64,000 nucleotides of DNA from Bacteroidetes bacterium HGW-Bacteroidetes-4 (GTDB taxonomy: Bacteria; Bacteroidota; Bacteroidia; Bacteroidales; SZUA-534), in contig PHDD01000007.1 of the NCBI GenBank assembly GCA_002840905.1, positions 62,001 through 126,000 on the forward strand, written 5' to 3'. Both the position numbers and the translations under genes were made by a program. The notes under the pieces were generated by a model, which searched no databases, was not told the DNA's origin, and saw only the letters and a program-made list of their open reading frames with translations. Position 1 is the stretch's first letter. Each line of letters opens with the position of its first letter. Below are positions 27,045 to 34,980 of this stretch, piece after piece.

Positions 27045-29624
27045 ATGACCATTTTTATTTTAAATGGGGAAAATACTCAATATGAGGGAAACCCCGAAAT
27101 TTCTCTGCTTAGCTATTTACGCAATCAAAAATACCTTATAGCATCAAAAGACGGTTGTTCAGGTGAAGGAACTTGTGGCGCCTGTATGATTTCGTATAAT
27201 AACAAACCCAAACTGGCATGTAAAGTTAAAATGGGTGAGGTTAGCGGAGCTGAAATTTTAACCCTTGAAGGTCTTGAAAAAAACCGTAAAAACACCATTG
27301 CACAATCATTTGTCGATGCAGGGGCAGTACAATGTGGTTTTTGCAGTCCCGGTTTTATTATGAGAACCCACTTATTATTGCTTCAAAATCCGAACCCCGA
27401 TACCAATCAAATTAGAAAAGCTATAAGTTCAAACTTATGTCGGTGTACCGGCTATATTAAAATTATTGAAGCAGTACAACTTGCAGCACGTCGACTCTCG
27501 GGTGAATCGGCAATTACTGCTAAAGTAAAAGGTTTGGTTGGCGAGCGTTTAACCAAATATAAAGCCCTGGAGACCGCATTAGGACAAAGAAAATTTACGG
27601 ATGACTTATTTGTGGAGGGGATGTTATTTGGAGCCCTGAAATTTTCCGATCATCCCAGAGCTCGCATTATTTCAATAGATTTTTCAGCAGCTCAGAAACT
27701 ACCCGGAGTAAAAAAAATTATTACAGCTAATGATATTCCTGCCCAACGTTTTTTGGGTCTAATTTATAACGATTGGCCACTTATGGTGGCACCGGGCGAA
27801 ATTACACATTATATTGGTGATGTTTTGGCCGGAGTAGTAGCTGAATCGGAAGCTATTGCCCGTGATGCAGTTTCATTAATTAAGGTAAATTACGATATTT
27901 TGGAACCAGTTACCGATACAACCAAAGCTATGGAACCGGAAAGTCCAAGGGTTCATCCCAATAAAAACAACCTGCTCGATGTTTGTGAAGTTAAACGAAG
28001 TGATGCAAAAGAAATGATAAAAAATTCGGCTTTTGTGGCATCGGGTTCCTTCCAAACACAGCGTATTGAGCATGCTTTTCTTGAAAAAGAATCGGCCTTG
28101 GCTGAACCCATCGGAAAAGGAATTAAACTCTTTAGTCAAAGCCAGGGGATATATGAAGATCGACGACAAATCGCCATGCTTTTGGGATTAGATTCCAATG
28201 AAGTTCAAGTAGAACTGATTCCCAATGGTGGAGGCTTTGGAGGTAAAGAAGATTTATCGGTACAAGGTCACGTGGCGCTTTTTGCTTATTTAATACAATA
28301 CCCTGTAAAATTGACACTTACACGTCAGGAATCCATTAGGATGCACCCCAAACGGCATCCGGTAAGTATGGATATGACTATTGCCTGTGACGAAAAAGGA
28401 ATGTTTACCGGTGCCTTGCTTTATGCAGTAGGCGATACCGGAGCTTATGCATCGGTAGGAACCAAGGTTATGGAGCGTGTGGCGGGTCATGCTACAGGTG
28501 GTTATTTTTTTCCGGCTGTTGAATTACAGGCAAAAACTGTTTATACCAACAATGTTCCCTGTGGTGCCATGCGTGGTTTTGGGGCCAATCAGGTAACTTT
28601 TGCTCTCGAAGTCCTGGTTGACGAACTCTGCGAAAAAGGTGGATTCGATCGTTGGCAAATGCGGTTTAACAATGCTCTGGTCGATGGTTCATTAACATCT
28701 ACCGGACAAAAAGTATTTGGTGTTGGCATTCGGGATTGTCTTTTAGCACTTAAAGAGGATTTTTACGGAGCCAAATATGCCGGTATTGCCTGTGGTATTA
28801 AAAACTCTGGCGTAGGAAACGGTATGATTGATCAAAGTGGAGTTCGAATTACCATTGTTTCTGAAAAAGAAATTTTAATTGAACAGGGTTGGACCGAGAT
28901 GGGACAAGGCGTTGAAAATATGGCCATTCAAACGTTATGTACCGAAACAGGTATTAATTCATCAATTGTAAAAGTAAAGGAAGACACCAAAGCACAAATA
29001 CAAACCGGAATGACAACTTCGTCGCGGGGTACTGCACTCCTTGGTCTGGCTATTATTGATGCCTGTAAAGAATTAAAAATAAAACTAAAGGATAAATCGC
29101 TGAAAGATTTAGCGGGCGAAAAATTTGAAGGTGAATTTGTATGCGACTGGACTCACAAACCCGGAGCACATGTCGATGAACCAATAATTCACTATTCCTA
29201 CGGATATGCTGCTCAGCTTTGTATATTAGACAACAACGGATCAATTGAGCGAATGATTGCTGCTCACGATGGAGGTAAAATTATGAATCCGCTGCTTTTC
29301 GAAGGGCAAATTCAGGGAGCAGTTCATATGGGACTCGGTTATGCCTTGAGCGAAAATTTACCCATGAAAGATGGATTCTTGTTAAGCGATAAGATGCGTG
29401 ACTTAGGCATTTTAAAAGCAAATGAAACTCCGGACATTGAAGTTAAAATGATAGAAAAACCCGATCCAATAGGCCCTTATGGTGCCAAAGGAGTAGGCGA
29501 AATTGGTTTAGTTCCCACTGCAGGAGCTGTTGCGAATGCACTGACACAGTTCGATGGTATTCGTCGTTACAGCTTACCGTTAAAAAACAACGTAAAACCA
29601 TCAAGTTGTTCAATAAAAATTTAG
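27045..29624 (+). CDS. Xanthine dehydrogenase-like molybdenum hydroxylase, fused 2Fe-2S and Mo domains
   Basis: An 859-residue cytoplasmic molybdenum hydroxylase of the selenium-dependent XDH type. The N-terminal plant-type 2Fe-2S domain has Cys38, Cys44, Cys47 and Cys59. The second 2Fe-2S domain has CGFCSPGF (~102) and NLCRCTGY (~138). The Mo-binding part starts about residue 170 and includes GGGFGGKEDLSVQ (~395), GAMRGFGANQ (~505) and the catalytic Glu in GAKGVGEIGLVP (~815). The FAD subunit of ordinary xanthine dehydrogenase is absent from both the protein and the window. ATG 27045 is chosen because an upstream in-frame start at 26928 lies inside the SiaC gene and adds non-homologous residues. 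It probably oxidises a purine such as hypoxanthine or xanthine, or works reductively on urate. Confidence 0.9.
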   Translation: MTIFILNGENTQYEGNPEISLLSYLRNQKYLIASKDGCSGEGTCGACMISYNNKPKLACKVKMGEVSGAEILTLEGLEKNRKNTIAQSFVDAGAVQCGFCSPGFIMRTHLLLLQNPNPDTNQIRKAISSNLCRCTGYIKIIEAVQLAARRLSGESAITAKVKGLVGERLTKYKALETALGQRKFTDDLFVEGMLFGALKFSDHPRARIISIDFSAAQKLPGVKKIITANDIPAQRFLGLIYNDWPLMVAPGEITHYIGDVLAGVVAESEAIARDAVSLIKVNYDILEPVTDTTKAMEPESPRVHPNKNNLLDVCEVKRSDAKEMIKNSAFVASGSFQTQRIEHAFLEKESALAEPIGKGIKLFSQSQGIYEDRRQIAMLLGLDSNEVQVELIPNGGGFGGKEDLSVQGHVALFAYLIQYPVKLTLTRQESIRMHPKRHPVSMDMTIACDEKGMFTGALLYAVGDTGAYASVGTKVMERVAGHATGGYFFPAVELQAKTVYTNNVPCGAMRGFGANQVTFALEVLVDELCEKGGFDRWQMRFNNALVDGSLTSTGQKVFGVGIRDCLLALKEDFYGAKYAGIACGIKNSGVGNGMIDQSGVRITIVSEKEILIEQGWTEMGQGVENMAIQTLCTETGINSSIVKVKEDTKAQIQTGMTTSSRGTALLGLAIIDACKELKIKLKDKSLKDLAGEKFEGEFVCDWTHKPGAHVDEPIIHYSYGYAAQLCILDNNGSIERMIAAHDGGKIMNPLLFEGQIQGAVHMGLGYALSENLPMKDGFLLSDKMRDLGILKANETPDIEVKMIEKPDPIGPYGAKGVGEIGLVPTAGAVANALTQFDGIRRYSLPLKNNVKPSSCSIKI

Positions 29625-29684
29625 TCATTCAATTTCTGATAAAGAAAAGTGAATAAAGTTTAATTCAAATAAATCTTGTAAGAT

Positions 29685-29718
29685 GTTGTAATAATATAGT
29701 TTACAACTCATTTGAGTT
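29685..29718. repeat. Two overlapping inverted repeats before ssnA
   Basis: GTTGTAA/TTACAAC (29685-29691 and 29701-29707, 9-base spacer) overlaps AACTCA-TT-TGAGTT (29705-29718). There is no T-run, so a terminator is unlikely. It lies 119 bases before ssnA and may be an operator for it. Confidence 0.4.
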
Positions 29719-29836
29719 AACAATGAAAATTTAAATCTTTTTTAGTATTGTTTAACGGGTAAAATAATATGCAATTTGGGCAAAATAAATTTTTCCTGAA
29801 TTGATTTTTTTTATACTTTAATAGAAAAGAAAATCT

Positions 29837-31117
29837 ATGATAATTCTTAAAAATGCAACGTTTATCGATTGGGAATCATTAGCTTTTACTAAGTCAAATA
29901 TCTTAGTGCCAAAAGGCGTTGACCAGGCTATTCAGTTTGTGAAAGAAATCCCAAAAGAACTAAATGCAGAAGCAACACTGATTGATTGTACCGGCAAATA
30001 TGTTACAAAATCGTTTGTAAACGGGCATCATCACGTTTATTCTGCTTTAGCAACAGGAATGCCTGCACCCAAAAAAATTCCCGGAAACTTTTATGAAATT
30101 TTAAAATACATCTGGTGGACGCTTGACAAATCGCTCGATTTAGAAATGATAAAAACCAGCGCCTATGTTACGGCCATTGCGTGCGCAAAAAGCGGAGTTA
30201 CTTTTGCTATCGATCATCATGCCAGTCCGTTTGCCGTTGAAGGTTCGTTGCAAACTATTGCCGATGCATTTAACGAAGTAGGTGTAAGCCATTTATTAAG
30301 CTACGAATTAACCGATCGCGACGGGGTAAAAATTGCCAATCAGGGCTTGGCTGAAACAGAGAACTATTTGAAAAATAACCAAGGTTTGGTTGGTTTGCAT
30401 GCCTCGTTTACTTTAACCAACAAAACACTTGAAAAAGCTGCCAATTTAGCCCGCAAATACAATACAGGTGTTCATGTCCATGTGGCTGAGGATTTATATG
30501 ATCAGGAACACTGCTACGACATTCATAACAAACGGGTAATTGAACGCTTTAATGATCTTGGAATTCTCAATTTAAAACGCTCATTGCTTGTGCATTGTTT
30601 GTATTTAACCAATGCTGAACGCGATTTAATCCGTGAAAGTGGTTTATTTGTGGCTCAAAATACCGAAAGCAACTTAAACAATAATGTGGGCCAGTTTAAT
30701 TCGTGTGCAATTGGTAATAATATTATGCTGGGAACCGATGGCATGCACAGCGACATGCTTAGGGCAGCTAAAGCAACTTTTTACAACGGGCAATTAAACG
30801 ATACCATTGATTATGCTGAAATTTATCATCGGTTCCGAAACGCCAACCGTTATTTAAAAACAAATAATTTTAAAGGTGATGGTGAAAATAATCTGGTAGT
30901 TCTTGATTATTTGCCTTCTACCTATATGAGTGAGTCAAACTTTTTGGGACATTTTCTTTTTGGCCTCGATACTACACATGTTCAACATGTTATTGCCAAT
31001 GGTGAACTTATTGTAAAAGACCGCATAATTACCAAAGTTGATGAATCAGCAATTAAATTAAAAGCTCAACAAATAAGTCAAAAGCTTTGGAACAAAATGC
31101 AAACTATTCCCTTATAA
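29837..31117 (+). CDS. ssnA: SsnA-family amidohydrolase
   Basis: A metal-dependent hydrolase of the amidohydrolase superfamily, 426 residues, cytoplasmic. The first metal motif is NGHHHVYSAL (~62), further ligands are in VHVHVAED (~216), the late His region is LLVHCLYLT (~254), and the metal Asp is in MLGTDGMHSD (~303). Relatives deaminate or ring-open purine and hydantoin-type compounds; SsnA belongs to the marker set of selenium-dependent molybdenum hydroxylase clusters. It lies 212 bases after the XDH-like gene in the same direction and probably acts on its product. Whether it shares the promoter at 23839 or has its own is unclear. The inverted repeats at 29685-29718 lie upstream. Confidence 0.85.
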   Translation: MIILKNATFIDWESLAFTKSNILVPKGVDQAIQFVKEIPKELNAEATLIDCTGKYVTKSFVNGHHHVYSALATGMPAPKKIPGNFYEILKYIWWTLDKSLDLEMIKTSAYVTAIACAKSGVTFAIDHHASPFAVEGSLQTIADAFNEVGVSHLLSYELTDRDGVKIANQGLAETENYLKNNQGLVGLHASFTLTNKTLEKAANLARKYNTGVHVHVAEDLYDQEHCYDIHNKRVIERFNDLGILNLKRSLLVHCLYLTNAERDLIRESGLFVAQNTESNLNNNVGQFNSCAIGNNIMLGTDGMHSDMLRAAKATFYNGQLNDTIDYAEIYHRFRNANRYLKTNNFKGDGENNLVVLDYLPSTYMSESNFLGHFLFGLDTTHVQHVIANGELIVKDRIITKVDESAIKLKAQQISQKLWNKMQTIPL

Positions 31118-31198
31118 AACATATTTATTATTTCAAACTATCAGGATTCCCTGTACATTTGTGCCGGGAATTTTTATTTAAATCAATTTATTACAATT

Positions 31199-31831
31199 AT
31201 GTTAGATCAAAATTTATTAGAATGGATAGGCTATGCTGCCTCGGTATTGGTGTTGATTTCGATGTTGATGAGTTCCATCCTTCGCTTGCGTATTGTTAAC
31301 CTGATTGGATCTTCCATGTTTTCAGCTTATGGTTTTTTAATTGACTCAATGCCTGTGGGCTTATTGAATTTATTTGTTGTTTTTGCCAACATTTATCATC
31401 TGTATAAAATGTATGCAGTGAATGAGCGATTTACTACATTGGAAATCAGAAGAGATAACCGCTATTTGGTGAAGTTTGTCGAGTTTTACAATAAAGATAT
31501 TCTGAAGTATTTTCCAAAATTTGTTTACAACGATAGCATGAATTCCTATTCCTATTTAATCCTGAGGAATATGGCCGTTGCTGGTGTTTTTCTAGCCCGC
31601 GATTACGGTGAAAAACGTCTTTTTATCGGATTAGACTATGTTATTGCCCCTTATCGCGATTTTAAACCGGGAAATTTTTTCTACGAAAAAAAAACTGAAT
31701 TCTTTAAATCAGAAGGATATACCTGTTTATGTACTTTGGCACAAACCGAAAAGCATATCAAGTATTTGAAAAAAATGGGCTTTACTCAGGAACTGATTAA
31801 CGATGAATGGTTGTACGTTAAACAATTATAA
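31199..31831 (+). CDS. YgjV-like membrane protein with GNAT-like tail
   Basis: A 210-residue protein of two parts. Residues ~8-72 form about three membrane helices resembling the YgjV inner-membrane family (AASVLVLISMLMSSILRLRI). Residues ~78-210 look like a soluble GNAT-type acyltransferase fold, with YRDFKPGNFF and a C-terminal HIKYLKKMGF typical of that superfamily. The acyl-CoA pyrophosphate loop is not obvious, so activity is uncertain. The arrangement would anchor the domain on the cytoplasmic side of the inner membrane. It lies 81 bases after ssnA and ends at a strong terminator, so it may be the last gene of the ssnA unit, but no function in purine breakdown is implied. Confidence 0.65.
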   Translation: MLDQNLLEWIGYAASVLVLISMLMSSILRLRIVNLIGSSMFSAYGFLIDSMPVGLLNLFVVFANIYHLYKMYAVNERFTTLEIRRDNRYLVKFVEFYNKDILKYFPKFVYNDSMNSYSYLILRNMAVAGVFLARDYGEKRLFIGLDYVIAPYRDFKPGNFFYEKKTEFFKSEGYTCLCTLAQTEKHIKYLKKMGFTQELINDEWLYVKQL

Positions 31832-31846
31832 GTAAACAAATTTTAT

Positions 31847-31876
31847 ATCCTTTCCCTGCGAAAGGATTTTTTTTTG
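31847..31876 (+). terminator. Terminator after the YgjV-like gene
   Basis: Perfect stem ATCCTTTC/GAAAGGAT (31847-31854 and 31860-31867) with a CCTGC loop and a nine-base T run. It separates the ssnA unit from the galactose module. Confidence 0.9.
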
Positions 31877-31908
31877 TAAAATTCTTAACGCTTAAACGTT
31901 GGTATCAT

Positions 31909-31942
31909 TTTGGATTTATAAAAAGTATTATTTACTTTTATA
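31909..31942 (+). promoter_or_regulatory. Promoter and possible operator of the galactose regulator-galK unit
   Basis: TTTG (31909-31912), 20-base spacer, TACTTTTA (31933-31940) fits the Bacteroidota promoter, with one mismatch in the last base of the -7 box. The near-perfect inverted repeat TATAAAAAGTA/TACTTTTATA (31917-31942, one extra A in the left arm) fills the space from spacer to -7. It is well placed for autorepression by the Nudix-type regulator encoded next. Confidence 0.5.
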
Positions 31943-31954
31943 AAAATATTTGAA

Positions 31955-32638
31955 ATGCTTTCACCTTATCAAATAGTATTTAATCAGCTCCTAGCCATCG
32001 ATAACGTAGTTTTTGGTTATCAGGAGGGAGAATTAAAGTTGCTGTTGTTTGAACGCAATCTGGAACCTGAACTTGGAAGATGGTCGCTTATAGGTGGATG
32101 GGTAAAAGCGGATGAATCGGTTGAAAATGCAGCCATACGTGTACTTAAAAGTATTACAGGCTTGCAAAATATTTTTATGGAGCAGGTTCAGGTATTTTCA
32201 AAACCTGACCGTGATCCAGGTGGGCGGGTTATCAGTGTAGTCTTTTATGCCTTAATCAACATTCAGGAGCACAACCATCAATTGGTAAATCAATATAATG
32301 CACAATGGTGGCCTGTTAATAAACTTCCCGAATTAATTTTTGACCACGGGCAAATGGTAAATATGGCACTTGAAAAACTTCGTTTTAAAGCCAGTTTCGA
32401 TTTGGTTGGACGCGATTTGCTTCCTGCTGAATTCACTTTAACCGATTTGCGTAATTTATACAATGCTATTTTTTTAAAATCGCTCGATCCTGGTAATTTT
32501 CGAAAAAAAATACTCTCACTTAATGCATTGGATAAACTTAACAAAAAAGATGCTTCCGGTTCCAAAAAAGGGGCATATTTATATACCTTTAAAAAGAACA
32601 GTACCATCGATATTAAAGATAGAATTATAAAATGGTAA
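31955..32638 (+). CDS. Nudix-domain transcriptional regulator (NrtR/AraR type)
   Basis: 227 residues: an N-terminal Nudix-like domain (~15-140) and a C-terminal winged helix (~150-215, FTLTDLRNLYNAIFLK). The Nudix box is degenerate: after GGWVKADESVENAAIRVLKS the catalytic REX2EEXGE glutamates are not retained, so this is a sensor rather than a hydrolase. In Bacteroidota such NrtR-family proteins are sugar-responsive repressors, for example AraR for arabinose. Direct adjacency to galK (37 bases) and to galE, a sugar symporter and galM makes it the likely galactose regulator. An inverted repeat in its own promoter may be the operator. Confidence 0.85.
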   Translation: MLSPYQIVFNQLLAIDNVVFGYQEGELKLLLFERNLEPELGRWSLIGGWVKADESVENAAIRVLKSITGLQNIFMEQVQVFSKPDRDPGGRVISVVFYALINIQEHNHQLVNQYNAQWWPVNKLPELIFDHGQMVNMALEKLRFKASFDLVGRDLLPAEFTLTDLRNLYNAIFLKSLDPGNFRKKILSLNALDKLNKKDASGSKKGAYLYTFKKNSTIDIKDRIIKW

Positions 32639-32675
32639 AATACCCTATTTATACTAACTCATAGTTCAATAAACG

Positions 32676-33830
32676 ATGATTGAAAAAATTAAATCTGCTT
32701 TTGAAGCCCGTTTTGAAAATAATCCAATTTTGGTAAAATCACCCGGAAGGGTAAATTTAATTGGCGAACATACCGATTATAATGATGGTTTTGTTTTGCC
32801 AGCTGCTGTGGATGCTGCTATTTATTTTGCCTGCAAATCAAATAAAACAGCTTCATTCAGGTTTTACAGTTACGATTTAGACGATTTTTATGAAACTCCT
32901 GTAACTAATATTGAAAAAAGCAATAAGCATTGGGCCAACTACTTATTGGGAGTTATTGTTCAATTTACTAAAGCCGGAAAAAAAGTTCAGGGCTTCGATT
33001 GTGTTTTTGGCGGAGATATCCCAATGGGTGCAGGAATGTCGTCGTCGGCAGCCCTTGAAACCGGTTTGGCTTTTGCTATTAATTACATAGAAAGTTTTGG
33101 TTTTGAAACTATTGATTTGGTAAAATTTTCACAGAATGCAGAACATGAGTATGCGGGAGTGCAATGTGGCATCATGGATCAATTTGCTGCCATGCACGGA
33201 AAAAGCAACCAGGTAATCAAGCTCGATTGCCGGAGTCTCGATTTTTCCTATTATCCTTTAGACATGAGCGAACAAATGCTGGTGTTGGTAAATACCGGGG
33301 TTAAGCATTCTCTGGCGTCTTCAGAGTACAACAAACGCCGGCAGGAATGCGAAGCGGGCATAGCTTTACTACAGAAATACCAGCCAGAAATAACTTCTTT
33401 ACGAGATGTGAGTTTAGCTTTTATTCAGTCACATAAAAACGAATTCAATGCCCTTGTTTATAAGCGTTGCACATATGTAATTGAAGAAAACTTAAGGCTT
33501 GAAAACGCCTGCAAAGCATTGGATAACGGAGATTTTGTATTATTTGGAAAACAAATGTTCGGCTCACATGAGGGACTTAAAAATAAATACGAAGTAAGTT
33601 GTGATGAACTCGACCAATTGGTTGATTTGGCAAAAACTATCAACGGAGTTCTAGGTGCGCGAATGATGGGAGGTGGTTTTGGCGGTTGTACCATAAATCT
33701 GGTTAAAAAAGAAACTTTGAAAATTTTCGAAGAAACCATTAAAGCGAACTACAAAACTCCCGATGGAAAAGATCCTCAAATTATTAAAGTTAGCATTGAG
33801 GAAGGAACTCATCTGGTTTCAAATCGTTAA
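32676..33830 (+). CDS. galK: Galactokinase
   Basis: Phosphorylates galactose to galactose-1-phosphate (GHMP kinase family), 384 residues, normal length. The galactokinase signature GRVNLIGEHTDYNDGFVLPA is near residue 25, the ATP loop GDIPMGAGMSSSAALE near 113, the catalytic Asp lies in GIMDQFAAMHG (~168), and the third GHMP motif is RMMGGGFGGCTINLV (~329). It is co-transcribed with the Nudix regulator. A galT uridylyltransferase gene is not present in the window, so the Leloir pathway is incomplete here and GalT must be elsewhere. Confidence 0.97.
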   Translation: MIEKIKSAFEARFENNPILVKSPGRVNLIGEHTDYNDGFVLPAAVDAAIYFACKSNKTASFRFYSYDLDDFYETPVTNIEKSNKHWANYLLGVIVQFTKAGKKVQGFDCVFGGDIPMGAGMSSSAALETGLAFAINYIESFGFETIDLVKFSQNAEHEYAGVQCGIMDQFAAMHGKSNQVIKLDCRSLDFSYYPLDMSEQMLVLVNTGVKHSLASSEYNKRRQECEAGIALLQKYQPEITSLRDVSLAFIQSHKNEFNALVYKRCTYVIEENLRLENACKALDNGDFVLFGKQMFGSHEGLKNKYEVSCDELDQLVDLAKTINGVLGARMMGGGFGGCTINLVKKETLKIFEETIKANYKTPDGKDPQIIKVSIEEGTHLVSNR

Positions 33831-33858
33831 TTACAGCCTTCATATTTAGAAATAAGTT

Positions 33859-33866
33859 TACTTTTG
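33859..33866 (+). promoter_or_regulatory. galE promoter, -7 box
   Basis: TACTTTTG fits TAnnTTTG and lies 32 bases before the galE ATG. No TTTG is visible at the -33 position. galE can therefore be expressed apart from galK. Confidence 0.5.
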
Positions 33867-33898
33867 CATGTAATGGAAAATCTTATTAAACCAAATTT

Positions 33899-34936
33899 AT
33901 GAATACCAAAGGAAAAATACTGGTTACCGGAGGAACAGGGTACATAGGTTCGCATACTACTGTTGAATTAATTAACCAGGGATACGAGGTTCTTATTATT
34001 GATAATCTCTCTAATTCTGAAGCATTTATTATTGACCGGATTGAACAAATTACCGGAATTCGTCCAAAATTTTATGAATTCGATTTGCTCGATCAATCCC
34101 GTTTATCATCTTTTTTCGAAGAAAACCCTGATCTAAAGGGAATCATCCATTTTGCTGCAGCAAAAGCCGTTGGAGAATCGGTTGACATTCCTTTGCATTA
34201 CTACCGTAATAATCTGGTTACCATGATTAATTTATTGGAAGGAATGAAGCAACACAAAATAGAAAATTTTGTATTCTCATCTTCCTGCACCGTTTATGGT
34301 CAGCCCGATAAACTCCCTGTTAACGAACATGCACCAATAAAACCGGCCGAATCGCCTTATGGGTATACAAAGCAAGTTAATGAGAATATTCTTAAAGACA
34401 CCATCGGTTCAGGAGCAGCCATTAAAGGAATTGCTCTGCGCTATTTTAATCCCATTGGGGCACACGACTCTGGGCTTATTGGTGAACTTCCCCGAGGTGT
34501 GCCAAACAACCTGATGCCTTTTATTACTCAAACCGCTTATGGTATTCGTGAACAACTCCGCGTTTTTGGTGACGATTACAATACCCCTGACGGAAGTTGC
34601 ATACGTGATTATATTCATGTGGTTGATTTGGCAAAGGCGCATATTGTAGCTATTGAACGCTTAATTCAACATAATAACAAAAACAATTTCGAAGTTTTTA
34701 ATATTGGTACAGGTAATGGTTTTTCAGTACTTGAAGTCATCCATTCATTCGAAAAAACGACGGGTATAAAATTAAATTATAAAATTGTAGGTCGTAGGGC
34801 GGGTGATATTGAACAAATTTGGGCCGATACAACCATTGGAAATCAGGAACTGGGTTGGAAAGCAGAACGTTCTATCGACGAAATGAGTCTTTCGGCCTGG
34901 AAATGGGAACAAAATTATCGAAATACGAAACAATAA
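33899..34936 (+). CDS. galE: UDP-glucose 4-epimerase
   Basis: Interconverts UDP-galactose and UDP-glucose with bound NAD. A 345-residue extended SDR enzyme: TGGTGYIGSHT at the N-terminus binds NAD, SSSCTVYGQP (~127) supplies the catalytic Ser, YGYTK (~153) the Tyr and Lys, and RYFNPIGAH (~181) is typical of GalE. It serves both galactose catabolism and supply of UDP-galactose for surface glycans. The symporter gene follows 44 bases later on the same strand. Confidence 0.96.
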   Translation: MNTKGKILVTGGTGYIGSHTTVELINQGYEVLIIDNLSNSEAFIIDRIEQITGIRPKFYEFDLLDQSRLSSFFEENPDLKGIIHFAAAKAVGESVDIPLHYYRNNLVTMINLLEGMKQHKIENFVFSSSCTVYGQPDKLPVNEHAPIKPAESPYGYTKQVNENILKDTIGSGAAIKGIALRYFNPIGAHDSGLIGELPRGVPNNLMPFITQTAYGIREQLRVFGDDYNTPDGSCIRDYIHVVDLAKAHIVAIERLIQHNNKNNFEVFNIGTGNGFSVLEVIHSFEKTTGIKLNYKIVGRRAGDIEQIWADTTIGNQELGWKAERSIDEMSLSAWKWEQNYRNTKQ

Positions 34937-34980
34937 ATATTAATTTATAAATTGCATCCTAAACTCAACAATTAAACATT

